Below, one piece after another: positions 11,536 to 23,277 of a stretch of 64,000 nt of DNA (positions within the stretch are counted from its first letter, which is position 1; every line of letters begins with the position of its first letter). This stretch comes from Prorocentrum cordatum (lineage: Eukaryota; Sar; Dinophyceae; Prorocentrales; Prorocentraceae): assembly GCA_963575745.1 (NCBI GenBank), contig CAUYUJ010019615.1:1259075-1323074 (forward strand). Direction: 5' to 3'. Below the pieces are notes generated by a model. It was not told where the DNA came from and ran no database searches. It saw only the letters and a list, made by a program, of their open reading frames with translations. Both the position numbers and the translations under genes were made by a program.

Positions 11536-11569
11536 AAACTATAATATAACATCATGATGCGAGGCAGTT

Positions 11570-12101
11570 TGGGTCCTTCTCCTCCTCCTCCTCCTCCTCC
11601 TCCTCCTCCTCCTCCTCCTCCTCATTCTCCGCCTGCTCCCTCCCCTGCCGGTGCTGCCCCTGCGTCTTCATCAAGCAGAGGGAGGAGGCGGAGGAGGAGG
11701 AGGAGGAGGAGGAGGAGGAGGAGGTTGACGATAAGGAGGAGGTTGACGCTGAGGACGAGAAGGAGAAGGAGGAGGAGTAAGAGGAGGAAAAGGAGCAGGA
11801 GGAGGAACGAGACCCGCTGTTTGTGGGACACTGGGGAGGAGGAGGAGGAGGAGGAGGTGGAGGAGGAGGAGGAGGAGGAGAAGGAGGCTGACTATGAGGA
11901 GGAGAAGGAGAAGGTGGAGGAGGAGGAGGAGGAGGAGGAGGAGAGGAGGAGCGGGAGGAGGAGGAACGAGACCCGCTGCTTTCAGGACAATGGGGAGGGG
12001 GAGGAGGAGGAGGAGAAGGAGAAGGAGATGGAGGAGAAGGAGCAGGAGGAGGAGGAACGAGACCCGCTGCTTTTAGAACCTGGGGGAGGAGGAGGAGGAG
12101 G

Positions 12102-12141
<40 letters not shown>

Positions 12142-12160
12142 CGAGGAGCAGGATCCCGCA
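11570..12160. repeat. (CCT)n then (GGA)n compound tract
   Basis: CTC/CCT triplets at 11575-11625 switch to GGA/AGG triplets from about 11680 to 12140. Three copies of GGAACGAGACCCGCTG(C/T) recur near 11803, 11963 and 12054, marking a higher-order repeat of roughly 90-160 bp. The tract ends in an (AGGAGC)n run. Confidence 0.88.
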
Positions 12161-12796
12161 TAAATGTTGGCCTTGGGGCAACTGTGGCCCCGTGCGTGCC
12201 CGTTGACAAGGGGGGCGGCGCCGGGGACCGCGGGGCTTGCCCCGTGGCCCGCGCCTGCTTTTGCCGAGCAACGGTGGTTGGAAGCCATTAGCCAGGTCAT
12301 CGAGGACAGGCTACGCGATACCCTGAAATCCCCTCGTGGTTTACAACGAATCACGACCGATGTTTTTTGCAGATTCTCTGCTTCCGGGGGCCCTCACCTG
12401 TTCCCTGGACCATCGAAAACTTACCAAAGGCGAAACGCTGGTCCCGGGGAAGGGGTGCAGACCTCTGGGGAGCCATGTTGTGAAAACGAAGCACGACGTC
12501 GGATGTCTGGGAGCCTGGTCATCGAGGACAGACTGCGAGATGTACCTACCACGTCATGCTCCATAGCATGGCGCGAGACCACGAGCCGCAGTTGTACCTT
12601 GGCCCTCTCAGTCGGAAAGCAGGCGATAGCGAAAACTACAGATGTCGCCATGATCCTCAGCATTCGGTTCCAGTACCCTCGCGCTGCCAAGCGAGATGCA
12701 TACGGGAAGCACGACAGCCCCGACAAGCACGATGCCAAGAAGGAGCGCACGGTCCAGTAGTCATCTTTGTCCCGCCCGCGCCTCGTGGGCTACGGT
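12161..12796. other. intergenic sequence with inverted relatives of family C
   Basis: Two blocks near 12290-12310 and 12520-12545 share GGTCATCGAGGACAG. The stretch 12430-12510 (CCCGGGGAAGGGGTGCAGACC ... CACGACGTCGGA pattern, split) resembles family C on the opposite strand, as do 18540-18610 and 21715-21750. No gene. Confidence 0.45.
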
Positions 12797-12996
12797 CGGG
12801 AGCTTTTGGACAGCGTGTCGGTCCGCCGGACCTGGCCCACTCGGCGCGACACGCCACTCGCTTTCTGGTACCCCAGCGTCAACGTCCGAGCCTTTCCCAG
12901 CCTCCCGTCACGCGGGGCGGAGCGACACGCTGTCCGATCGCAAGGCGTAGCGTGTCGCCAGGGCCGCCGCCGCGACATTCTGTCCAAAGGTTCCTG
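12797..12996 (+). repeat. dispersed family A, copy 3
   Basis: Best preserved copy. The ends at 12808 and 12985 are inverted: GGACAGCGTGTCG against the complement GGACAGAATGTCG. An internal block GGCGGAGCGACACGCTGTCC is the inverse of the left end at 19/20 positions. This suggests a short inverted-repeat element of about 178 bp. Confidence 0.75.
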
Positions 12997-13137
12997 ACCG
13001 ACAACTACGTGTACGACGGGTCTGGCGATGCGTACGACGGCCTGGAGTACGGCAGCGCTGCCTTTTTCCAGAGGCTGCCTGCCCTAACCAGCCTGCACAG
13101 ACCCAGGTGGACAACGTGCGAAGGAGGGGCTGCTTGC

Positions 13138-13390
13138 AAGAAGTGCACAGGCACCGAGTAGAGGAGCGAGGATTGCACCAAAGAGGCAACGTGGATGGTG
13201 ATAGCGACGGACACTAGCAGCTGGCATCTGAAGAAGCACCGCATATGCACGCGAAGCAGCGGCAGTTTACAAGAACGGTATAGGCACTGAGGAGAGGATT
13301 GAGGATTGAACCAAGCAGGCAACGTAGAGGGCGATAGCGATGGGCACCAGCAGCTGGTATCTGAAGAAGCACCACATCTGGACGCCATGG
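13138..13390. repeat. tandem duplication, period about 131 bp
   Basis: Two units share GAGGATTG(C/A)ACCAA, GGCAACGTRGA, GCGATAGCGA-like and AGCAGCTGGYATCTGAAG followed by AAGCACC, in the same order. Confidence 0.8.
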
Positions 13391-13539
13391 GCGATGGTAT
13401 TCTGGCCCACGCGTGCGGAAAAAGGCTGGCCTTGGAAGCAGGCGTCTTGAACGAGACCAAATTCTGACGATCTCAATTACAGAGGGAAGACATTTTCTTG
13501 CGAGACGGGCCGGTAATAGCAGTATGTGTTCGGACTCAA

Positions 13540-14160
13540 ACCCCAACTGCAGCAGTTACGGTGCTGGAGCAGATCCGTGCCAGAGAGCCAGGTCGTGGCA
13601 GCATGTGTGTTGAGCAGGAACGTACCCCAACGCCAGCAGCTACGTCGCTGTGACAGTCGGACTGGTGTGAAAAAAGTGGGGCGTGGGTGCAGCAGGTGTC
13701 GGGGGACGTTGCGAGTCCCGATGTCATCAGCAGCAGGGTTGGGGCCGGATCGTACGAGAAAAGTATGCAGTGGCAGCAGGGGGCCAGCGCGAACGCCGAC
13801 GTAATCAGCTAAAGTGTTGGTATGGACTCGCGCGGGAAAGGCTGGCAGCGGCAGCAGCTGCCTGGAGAAGGAGCAACACCAGACGTCATCAACGATAGTG
13901 TTGGGACAGACCAGTGCAGGAACGAATTCTGACGTCGTCAGCTATGGTCGCGCGGGGGAAGGCAGGCAGCGGCTGCAGTTGTTGCTCTGAGAAGAAGACC
14001 CGTGCGAAAGGGACGGGCAGTGGTAGCAGGAGTCGGTGCAGGAGAGAACCCCGACGTCAGCAGTTATAATGTCGGGGCGCGTTCGCGCGAGAAAGGCGAG
14101 CAGTTGGTGCATCAGGTGTTGGGAGAAGGGGCGATTTCCGACGCCATGCGCTAGGAATGC
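13540..14160. repeat. degenerate tandem repeat, period about 85 bp
   Basis: The anchor word (C)GACGTCATCAGCTA-like recurs near 13551, 13633, 13720, 13798, 13884, 13931, 14051 and 14137. Typical spacing is 78-87 bp, with one shortened (47) and one lengthened (120) interval. Units also share TGTTGGGA, GTGCGAGAAAGGC and GGCAGCGGCAGCAG words. Confidence 0.7.
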
Positions 14161-15214
14161 GGCAGACTCGTGCGAGCAAGGTGGTCAGCGGCAGCAGGCA
14201 GATGTTAGTTGGGCTATCCCATGCTTGGACTTGCAAGCTGAGGCACAGCATGGGTTCTGCCAGAGGCGCGGGCCCTCACGCCCTTCAGCTACGGCAGACA
14301 ACGGATAATGCAATCGCCCAGCGGAGGTTGCCTCGAGCTTCGTCTGCCAACTCCAGGGGGGTTGCCGACTGAAGAGCTGCTGGGCAAGCCAGAAATCGAG
14401 GCCGCGGCAGAACGGAGGCGCAGTGCCAACCGGCAGGCTCAGGCATCCAAAATCCGATCGTCGTCGGAGACACGATTAGGGGTGTAATTTCGGCAAGGAA
14501 CTTAGAGTGCGCAGTGTTGAAGATCTGCGCCCAGACCTTTGAAGTCCGCTGGGCCGATGGCTCGAAGGATGATGTCTCGCGCTATCTCATCCGCAGGAAG
14601 CGGCAACAAATACATGGTGCGACCAGTCAACTTGCGTAGTCTTTAGTTCCCGCCACCTCAACGAGGCGAGGCCAGAGGTATCGGATAGCGACTACCGGTT
14701 GGCCCTCACGAGCTCCGGCGACCACTTCAGCAATTACGACATCCAGGCACCCTCAGAGTGCCAATTGAATGTGAGGTCACCCTTGGGGTCAAGGGGAAGG
14801 CCGCTGAGGGCGCTGGCGCGCCCTCCTTTCTCCCATCCCCATCCTTGTCAGCCACCGCAAGTGTAAGTCAAGTGAGCGACTCAAGACAACAGGGTCATTT
14901 GCGCCGACATTGGCGCGTAAGTTTCCCGCGTAAGGTCGCGCATAAGCGCCCTCGCTTCAAACGTGGCGTGCCGTGCGGGAGTCCCCCGTGAGCCACTGCG
15001 TAGGGTCGCTATGCCATCTCGCGCAAGACCAGCTTGTGATCGTCGCCCAAGTGTGAAGGTGAGTGAGGAGAGCCATCGTCGTGCTGGGAGGACGGGGTTG
15101 GGAGGCTGAAGGGCATGAGCAACAGCATCTGGATGTAAGAAACGAGACCTTCGGCCGCCTACGGGTAAGGGTATCCTCATTTCTCCCAACCCCGCCATCC
15201 CAACCCGATAGTTT
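14161..15214. other. intergenic sequence, nothing recognised
   Basis: Mixed sequence. Open frames are all under 110 codons and lack recognisable domains. Confidence 0.4.
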
Positions 15215-15335
15215 CAGGAGGGAAAGAAACACACAGACACAATAAATCGTCGACTTCCAGGAAAATATAGGAACAAATGGGAACTGGGGGGGAGGACAGA
15301 AACCCAGAAGACACAGGAAAATATGGGGAATCCTT
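15215..15335 (+). repeat. dispersed family D, copy 1
   Basis: Similar to 17675-17772: GGGAAAGAAACACACAGAC, then TCGTCGACTTCCAGGAAA, then ATGGGAACTGGGGGGGAGGA. In the second copy the central word is TCGTCGACTCCCAGGAAA. Confidence 0.75.
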
Positions 15336-15494
15336 TTATTTGCGTGTATTTATTTGTGTGTCCAAGGGCCCCTTCATGGTTGCCTTCTTGAGTGGGTTCC
15401 CCCGACGCCGACGTGCGGTCAGCGCCGCCGCTCGCGGGCGCGGCTGCGCCCTGCTGCGGCCAGGAGACTGCGGGGCGGGGGCGCCGCTCCCGAG

Positions 15495-15712
15495 CGCTGC
15501 GGGGGAGGAGGAGGAGGAGGAGGAGGAGGAGGAGGAGGAGGAGGAGGAGGAGGAGGAGGGGGAGGAGGAGGAGGACGAGAAGGAAGGAGGAGGAGGAGGA
15601 GGAGGAGGAGGAGGAGGAGGAGGAGGAGGAGGAGGAGGGGAGCAGGAAGGAGGAGGAACAGGAGGGAGGAGGAGGAGGAGGATGAGGAACGGGAGGAAGG
15701 ATGAGGAGGGAG
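15495..15712. repeat. (GGA)n tract
   Basis: About 200 bp of GGA/GAG triplets with a few GAC and GAA interruptions. Confidence 0.95.
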
Positions 15713-17459
15713 GTGGGAAGAAAGGAGTCTCGGATCGTCTCGGTCCCTCTCTTCATGCTCCGTGTCTTCCTTTTTTTGCCTGCTGTGACTCGTTCCTTCT
15801 GTGTTTACGCCTGGATCAGCGCCACGTGTGCCATAGCCGCGTTATCTGGTGTGCCGCAGTTCGTGGTCAGATTGGCAATGTCTTCTGTCTGTCGGAATGA
15901 TGTTTTTTTGTTTCAGGCGGAGGTATTCGCTTCGCGGGCTGAGACAGAGCGGCCTATCGCTTATACATCCCGTGTCCAAATGTCTAGCATATGGCTGCGA
16001 CTTGAGATGCGGAGGAGGAGGAGAAGGACAAAGAGGGCGCGGAGCAACAGCAGCAGCAGCAACATACCAACCTAAGCAGGAACAACAGGAGGAGCAAGAG
16101 AACGAACAGCAGCACGAAGATGCCGAAGGCCGCTCCGACATGATCAGAGGGTCATCGCCAGGAGTGTTGCCCTTCCGGGCACCCTGGAATGGGCACCCTT
16201 GCATCGTTGACTCTTCGGCCCATCCTCAGATCATTCTGGATGCTCAAGATTATTGCACGGATGTCCAAGGGTCTTGCATGGACGGCCAGCGGCATTGCAT
16301 CCTTAGTGTATTCTGCCTCTTTGGGTTCAGTTTTGTGACCCCAATGGCAGCTAACAGCAGCCCATTCGTCTCGTTGTTGTGGCCCAGGTTCCACGCATGC
16401 CCCTCCTCCATGCTCTGCGGCGCAGGGCCTGATGCCGGTGGTCATGTCGGCGATGGGGCAGTCACCGACGCAGGTGGCTTCGTCCAGTCTGCGCTCGCAC
16501 ATGGGAGGAAGCACAGTAAAAGGAGCGAGCGAAGGTGGAAGAGCAGTAGCAGCAACACGAGGAGTGGCAAGAGGAGGCAGGGAGAGGAACATGGGGAAGC
16601 TCGCCGTGGCCAGAACTTCCCCCTCGCTCCCTTCCTTGAGATCCGACGTCGCGAAAGCGTGCAGCAGCGTAGCAAGAACAAGCTCGACCCGGAGCCCAGG
16701 AACCCCCGCCTGCCTGCTGCACGCTTCGAGCCGGCACGAAACCGTGAGGGCCCCGGGGCCCGAGGCCGTGCAGAGCCGCCCGATGCGAGCAGCAGCTGCA
16801 GCGACAGGGCCTCGGGGAACCTGTGCCCGTGGCCGAGGCACGCCGTGGCCAGAGAAGCCCCGCGGGGCAGCACCGTCGGACGTCCCCGGCCGGTCCAGGT
16901 TCTTCTTCGGTGCGTGGGCCCCGGAGGTCAGGACCGCCTCCCCCCGGGGGCGGGCCCTTCGTCCCAGGCTGTTCTCTGAGGGTGCCGAGGCTCGGCGAGG
17001 GCCTCAGGAGAGGCCGAGAGCGGCCAAGGGCCTGCCGCTCCCATTCCGTCGGAGCGTCGGGTCTCTGGGGCGAGGGCTGCCACCTGCCGAGGTGCACCAG
17101 GGCCTGCCGGACGCCGGCCAGGCGCGCACCGCGCCCTGTGCCCCCCTCCCCCCCCCATCCTGTCGGGTTGGGCATGCGCGAGGGGGATGGTTGGCCCTGG
17201 CTGGCATCCTCGCGTCGTGGGGGACAACTTGTTTCTGATCGTCGAGCTGAGATGGCCGCGGCGGTTGCTACGGAGATCTGGGGCTTAGAAGCGGGTGCTA
17301 AGGCTGTTCTAGTTGGCCTAGCCTTCCGCCCACTTGGCGGAGTTATCTCACCCCCCATACACAATTTAGGGCACCTGAAACCTAGTTCAATGCGAGGTTC
17401 GGCCAGCAATTACCCACCTTAGGACCCGCTTCTAAGCCCCTGCTCCCCTTAGCAACAAA
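15713..17459. other. GC-rich sequence without a supported gene
   Basis: Several frames of 100-376 codons overlap on both strands here, all Arg/Pro/Gly/Ser-rich and without domains. Simultaneous openness on both strands is expected at this GC content. None is called. Confidence 0.4.
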
Positions 17460-17674
17460 CGCGGGCATCCCAGAAGAAGAAGAAGAAGAGCGTCATAAAG
17501 ATAAACTTTTGGAGCTCTGCGCGGGTTCCTTGGATCTGCGCTGAAGCCCCCTGGCGGCGCCTCCGGCGCCGCCCCTGGCGATCGGCGGCGTCTTGCGTCG
17601 GGGTTGCGCTCAGTCTGCGATGGGACGCATGCGACGGAGATTGAGGCATAGGCAGAGGATGGCGGGAGGAAAAA

Positions 17675-17772
17675 GTCAGGAGGGGAAAAAACACAGACAA
17701 AATTATTCGTCGACTCCCAGGAAAGTACGGGAAAATATGGGAAGTGGGGGGGAAGACGAACATTTACTTGTG
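17675..17772 (+). repeat. dispersed family D, copy 2
   Basis: Second member of the pair with 15215-15335; see that entry for shared words. Both are followed within about 30-60 bp by GGGCCCC/GGGCTCC sequence. Confidence 0.75.
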
Positions 17773-18007
17773 CATGCCTGGGCTCCTTTAAAAAGGCGGG
17801 GAGGGCCGCGGGACGGCCATGGCACCCTCAGAGCGTGAAGCACTCCGGGCTGTGCCAGCTGGCAGGCGCACGTCCTCGTCGCTGCCAGTGCTTGGGAGCA
17901 GGCTCCAAACCAAAGCACACGACGGACGGAGGGTTTGTTGCCGTGGTCGGCCTCCGGGAGCCCTCAACCGTCAGGCGCTCGCTTATGGACCCCCTCCTGA
18001 AGGCAAT
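17773..18007. other. intergenic, nothing recognised
   Basis: Mixed sequence with no copy noticed elsewhere. Confidence 0.4.
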
Positions 18008-18150
18008 CACCCACTCCTCCTCCTCCCTCCTCCTCCTCCTCCTCGTCCTCCTCCTCTCCCCCCCCCTCCCTCCTCCTCCTCTCCCTCCTCCTCCTCTCCT
18101 CCCTCCTCCTCCTCCTCCTCCTCCCTCCTCCTCCTCTCCCTCCAGCTTCC
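18008..18150. repeat. (CTC)n tract
   Basis: Pyrimidine triplets with CCC interruptions. It is followed by a CCGCCGAAGACCG-type degenerate repeat to about 18280. Confidence 0.9.
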
Positions 18151-18329
18151 GCGCCGAAGACGGTCGCAAACCGCCGGGAACCGCCAAAGACTGCCGAGGA
18201 AGACCGCCAAAGAAGACCGCCCAAGACCGCCCGAGATCCGCCGAAGACCGTAGGAAGATCGCCGAAGACCGCCCAAGGCAGATGGGTACCGAGGAGGCCA
18301 TGGTCGAACACGTAGTTCTGGAGGTGGAC

Positions 18330-18478
18330 AGAGCCCCCACCTTGACACGACGATTAGTGAATTGTCCGCTGTCGGTTCTCGAGAGGGCGCCGCGGCCGTC
18401 ATTTTCCAGGCTTGCGCCCGCCAGGTTTGGGCCCGAGGTCATTTTCACTAAAACCATGTTTTACTAAAGGGGTTTCTG
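18330..18478 (+). repeat. dispersed family E, copy without insertion
   Basis: Closely similar to 25592-25855: GTGGACAGAGCCCCCACC, then GTCCGCTGTCGGTTCTCGAG, GGCTTGCGCCCGCCAGG, GGCCCGAGGTC and TTCTGTCCATCC. The site CGATTAGTGAATTG (18351-18364) corresponds to the point where the 25-kb copy carries a 76-bp insertion, so this is a paralogous empty site. Confidence 0.88.
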
Positions 18479-20099
18479 TCCATCCGCGATAGTTAATGGA
18501 CCCTTTGGGTTTGCCCAGAAAGATTCAGGATGCACATCTGGCCCCCAGGAAAGAGTTCAGGTCTCTGCGGAGCCACGTTGCGAAATAAAAAACACGGCGT
18601 CGGAGGTTTTGGGATGAGTGAGGGAAAGGGGGAGGCGGTGGGGGAGACGAGCGCTGAGGGGGTCCAGAGTCTTTTTCCTTGTCTGCACGGCGGTAGCGGA
18701 GACACTCCCCGCTCCCACCTTGTCGAGCCGGGCGAAAGGAGGGGGGGGCATCAGGGGCAACGTTGAAGGGAAAAGGTTTAGGGGGGAATGCCTCCAATCG
18801 CCCATTCGTCGCCGATTGGGGCCTGATATCCCGCCCCGCCCTGGAACGTGCGGTTGCGCTACCGGGGGCGTACCGCTGCTCTATCGGCGCTGTGCATACC
18901 CCCCCTGAGGCGGCCCCCGCCGGTCATTCCCCCTCCACGGGATCAGCGTACATGTTTCCTCCCTTGCGACTCAACAGCGTCATCTTCGGATCAGCCACGG
19001 GCACCCCAACACGCACATGTCACGGGATACCTCCTGGAGGCGGTGTGGAACCATGAATGGGGTTGCTCAGCACACGCACGACTGGGAGCAGGAGAGTGCG
19101 GAGGCAGGCGAGTGAGACTAGGGGAAGAGATGATGATGAATGGTCGAAGGGGGGATTAGGAAGACATGGGGGTGTACAAAGCCAGCTGCGTGCAGCCGGT
19201 TTCGGCCCTGCCGCCGGGCTCGTTTCTCGCGATGCATTGGCGCCTCCAGCGCCGGGAGTCGTGGGAGAGACCAGTTGCGGGAGATTTCGCAAACTCCCCC
19301 TTTTGCGATCCGCCCCGTTCGTCTGCCCCGATGCTGTAGGTTCGAGGATCGAGGCTTGGGAGGTTTGAGGTGTTTCGAATCTGCAGGAGGTCAGTACAGT
19401 CAACCCGCATAGTAAGGATGGGCACCCCTCCCAAGGGTACCCTGGCATCCTTGCCTCCTCGGTCCATATTTGGCGTCTTTCATTGGCCGCGCCCCGCTCG
19501 AGAAGCGTCGAAATGGCTTCTCAAGGCCCTTGCATCTTGATCTTGCGTTCTTAGGATACGGGTCGAAAAGCTCTCTTGGCCGGCAGTGGACTCTGCGCAT
19601 CCCTGGGTTCGCCCTGCCCTCGTCCTTGTCTTTCTCCTCCTCCCCTCCCTCCTCATCCTCCCCCTCCCCCTCGCCCTTTGCAGGGGCATAGTGCAGTATC
19701 CTGGTGCCAGCGCCACCTACCGCGAAGGGCACACTGTCACTTGGAGTCGACGCATGGGCGTTGTGGACAGGCAGGCGGCCGTTGTCTTGCTGCGGTGGAG
19801 GGTTCAACTCCCTCGCACCATGGGTTCCACGCAGAGGTGAAGTTCACGTTTGCCCTCCTGGGTCCGCGTAGCTGGCCCGTACTATTAGGGTCGGCGCAGC
19901 GGGGTCCGGAGAAACAGGACCTGTATCGTCTTCAGAGGTGAGTGTTCCGTTCACCCCAGCACCACCGGAGGCGGTACGCCACCTCGGGGAAGGTGGCCGC
20001 AAGTGGGCCGGCGTCAAGTTCTTGCCCTATCCCAGCGCAGCTTTTCGTCTTGGTGCACCCTTCGGGGACGACTTTCGTTGTCGTTTGGCACACGCTCCG
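18479..20099. other. intergenic sequence, nothing recognised
   Basis: Contains a weak family C relative (18540-18610) and a short CTC patch near 19630-19675. Frames are under 143 codons with no domains. Confidence 0.4.
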
Positions 20100-20272
20100 A
20101 CATGCTCCCCTCCCTTCTCCTCGTCCTCTTCCTCTTCCTCCTCCTCCTCCTCCTCCTCCACCTCCACCTACGCTTCCTCCTCCTCCTTCGCCTCCTCCTT
20201 TGTCTTTTCCTCCTTCCCCTCCTCCTCCTCCTCCTCCTCCTCCTCCTCCCCTCCGTCTTCACCTCTCTCCTC
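20100..20272. repeat. (CTC)n tract
   Basis: Pyrimidine triplet tract with a few interruptions. Confidence 0.93.
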
Positions 20273-20520
20273 GACAGAGGCGGCGGCCGAATAAGCATTC
20301 GCTGGCTAGTTTTGGGTGCCGGCAACCTCCAACCAGCCCCCGATAGAATTTGATATGCCCCCTATTGGGCTGGTCCCAGGGCCTATTGATGTTCGTGCGT
20401 CGCCCTTTTTTGGGGACTCCGGGGAGGCTTCTCGTCCTCGCGGCCAGGTCCGCCTTGAAGTGTTGGTCAAGACTTCTGGAGAGGTCTTGGGTCGTGTTTT
20501 GTCCAGGCTGTTCGAGACGA

Positions 20521-20549
20521 GAAAAAAAAAAACAAAAAAAAAAAAAAAG
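20521..20549 (+). repeat. A-rich run, possible retroposed poly(A)
   Basis: A 29-base run, all A except one C. Homopolymer A of this length is otherwise absent in the window. It could be the poly(A) tail of a reinserted transcript, but no coding sequence is recognisable upstream. Confidence 0.4.
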
Positions 20550-21177
20550 AAGGCAGCGCTGAACATCCCGATCAGGACGACGCGCATTACCAAGGGTACA
20601 GGGGTGCTGTGCATCCTCGCGCTTCCTGCCTGGACGAACCGACTCGGCTGGCTAGTTGACGCAGATCGGGCTCCCAGTGGCCTTGCATCCTTACCCATCG
20701 TTCGTTCGTTTTGATTCCCAGATTTTTGTCTGCCTTGGGCGCCTTCTTGTCTCAGGATTAGCATACTTTCCCTCTTCCTCTCTCGTCAAGGGCCGGGCGG
20801 AAACCCAAGCTAATTTCACCGATGTCCTAGAACTCAGCTGAGGCCGCCTCCAGCGGCGGAAGTCGGCAGAAGTACAACATGTGCCCCCCAGAGACGGCAA
20901 GGTTTTGATGCAATGTTTCCCGCACCCGCCATCTGACACGGTTTCTTGTTTCAACATTCGGAAGGGGTTGTGTTGGTCTTCCTCTTCAGGGGGCGGGCCA
21001 ACAGGTTGTGTCATTTGCACATGTTTTTCCGAGCGGCATGTTCTCTCGACGGCGCTGTCAAGCGGCCGTCGCCGCCGAACCAAGTATACTTTAGCACGCG
21101 TGTTGGGCAGCCGCCCTGAGGGGACAATCTGTGCAAACTCTTCCTGCACCATTTCCTCCTCCTTCTGTTCCCCTCCT
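20550..21177. other. intergenic sequence, nothing recognised
   Basis: No gene-like frame with a domain. Confidence 0.4.
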
Positions 21178-21276
21178 TCCGATGACGAAAACTACCACGA
21201 CAACAAAAACGACGACAACGAAAACAACGGCGACGATGGCGGTGACGTCGACGACGACGGCGACGTCGGCAACGAC

Positions 21277-21326
<50 letters not shown>

Positions 21327-21445
21327 CGACGGCGACGGCGGCGGCTGCAGCGGCATCGACGACGACGACGACGTTGACGACGACGACGACGACGACGACA
21401 ACGACGACCATAACGACGATGGACGGCGACGACGACGACGACTCC
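21178..21445. repeat. (GAC/ACG)n tract
   Basis: About 270 bp of ACGACG triplets with GGC interruptions. It gives false poly-Asp, poly-Thr, poly-Val and poly-Arg frames. Confidence 0.95.
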
Positions 21446-21784
21446 CCTTGCCGAGGGCCCACTGGCCGCGCCGCCGCCCTCGTCAACGGCGATGGCGCTG
21501 ACCGCGGCCGCCGCCGCCGCCGAGGCGCGCGAGCGCTCCCTGCCGGCCGCCACCGCGCCGCGATCGGCAGACTTTGGATAGGCCGTCGGTGATGTCGTTC
21601 CCGACGTCCTCTCGTTGCGACAAAATTGCGACGGAAGGTGTGTTCTAGTTTTCGGCTTGCGGGGGCCCTCTCCGGGCCCCGGGGCCGTCAACAAAAACGA
21701 CAGAGGACGAGAGTCCGGTCCCCGGGAAGGGCTTCAGATCTTTGTATGACGTCGGGGGCCTGGGTGATTGTTAGATCTGTGCAG

Positions 21785-21955
21785 AAGAGCCCCCGACCAG
21801 ACTCGCACATCCTGCACACCGCGGCTGCCAGGCCCCCAAGGGTCCTGTTGCTCCCTGGGTATCCCGCCTCGCGTCTTCGACGATGCGGCCGCCAGGCCAA
21901 ATGGGCCCAGCGCTTCCAGAGGATCTCGCCTCACGTTCTCGGGTGGGAGTCGCTC
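21785..21955. repeat. diverged relatives of the 66-bp repeat
   Basis: Words CACCGCGGCTGCCAGGCCCC, TATCCCGCCTCGCG and GATGCGGCCGCCAGGCC match units of the 7807-8085 array in order, with insertions. Confidence 0.6.
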
Positions 21956-22437
21956 AAAGCTAGGTAAATTAGATGCTCATTGCTTGTGACGGATCTGTTC
22001 GACTCCAGCTCGAGCTTGGTTCGACTACAGTTCGGATCTAGCTCAACGCAACTGCGACTCAAATTCGACTCAAGCCGACGAACGTTCGACGCAGCATCGA
22101 CGCATAAGTGACGCGAGTGGCTACAGAAAAGGACCTCAGAGCGAGCATCCATCGTGACCGGCAGTGCCGATACGACTGACGAACAGAAGACCCGGATTGA
22201 GTCTGTCCGCCGTGTTGATTTCGTTGTTACCTCCCTGTCCCCTTCTGAAAATTGGCGTCTCTCGAAAAAGGAAGTGGGCACATACACAACGGGGTCCAGC
22301 GCCGAGGGAGCCAGCGCCGATCCAAGAAATCCGCGATGCATTCCGGAAGTCTGTTTGTATGCCGATGTCCTTCTTATTCCAATCGAAGTGCAAGATCACG
22401 CGCTGTTATTTTATTATTCTGCAGTAGGCACAGTAGG
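21956..22437. other. intergenic sequence with TTCGACTCAA-type degenerate repeat
   Basis: 22005-22100 contains several TTCGACT(C/A)CAG / AAATTCGACTCAAG words. No gene. Confidence 0.45.
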
Positions 22438-22590
22438 CGAGAAATCGGCTTGCCAGCAGATGCCTGGCTCCTGATGGTCCCAGGGACCCGCAGCAGGGGC
22501 ACCTGCGGGCCCCTAGAGATCGACGACGACTGTACCCAAAAACTTCTTAGAGCAGGGTTTCTTATCGCTGCCCTCTTCTTTCACTCTCTC
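22438..22590 (+). repeat. dispersed family F, copy 1
   Basis: Shares AGAAATCGGCTTGCCAGCAG, ACCTGCGGGCCCC and AGAGATCGACGAC in order with 28290-28450 and 29286-29460. Confidence 0.7.
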
Positions 22591-23277
22591 AGGGCGGGCT
22601 CCTCGAGGTGCCCAATAATCATTGAGCGCCACGGCGCTGCGCGCCAATCCTCGCAGTTAGGATAGCTAGGGCCGCATACGATCCAATTCGCTTGGCATCG
22701 CTCGAACGTGCACACGTTTTCTCGGCGAGGACCATCGACGAGCATCCTGGATCATCGACCAAGATAAACACGCACGAAACCGCAAAATGCACGGTGAATG
22801 GACGACCGAGCGATGGCAAGTTCGATGAGATCCGATTCACCGGCTTGGGCCGCGGTTCCGGTTCGGTTCGATTCACCAGCATCGGCTGGGGCCAGGCAGA
22901 GCCAGGCGCGGGGACCCGGTGCCGATTCGATTCAGGACGATTCGCTGGCCATCCGATGCGATTCCGATCCGATCCGATTTCGCAATTCGGTTCAGCTGAG
23001 GCCTAACAGCTCTGCTGAGCCGGTGCCCTCCTCCGCCTCCTCCATTCACTGCTACTCTGCGCATGGTATCAGGAGGCAGGATGCAAATGACGCTGTCTGC
23101 CCGCTCGGGGCAAGCAGCGCCATGTGGAACATTGACGGCAAGATCGGGTTGTAACCGAACTTGTTACAGGAAGCAAGTGCAAGTGAACAGTGGCGATGCA
23201 GGGCAGCGCGGAAGGGACGGGGGCAACACCGGCCTGCCCCCGTCACAGTAGCCCCGAGAGACGCATCGCCAAAGGCG
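22591..23277. other. intergenic sequence with GATTCG-rich stretch
   Basis: 22800-23000 is enriched in GATCCGATTC / GGTTCGATTC words. They resemble a tRNA B-box locally, but no tRNA stems can be formed around them. Confidence 0.45.

Noticed and set aside
15849-17409. Overlapping forward (376 and 268 codons) and reverse (315 and 229 codons) frames
   Set aside because: Openness on both strands in GC-rich sequence with Arg/Pro/Gly/Ser bias and no recognisable domain.
22800-23000. GGTTCGATTC words resembling tRNA B-boxes
   Set aside because: No acceptor, D or anticodon stems can be drawn around them; the stretch is a GATTCG-rich degenerate repeat.
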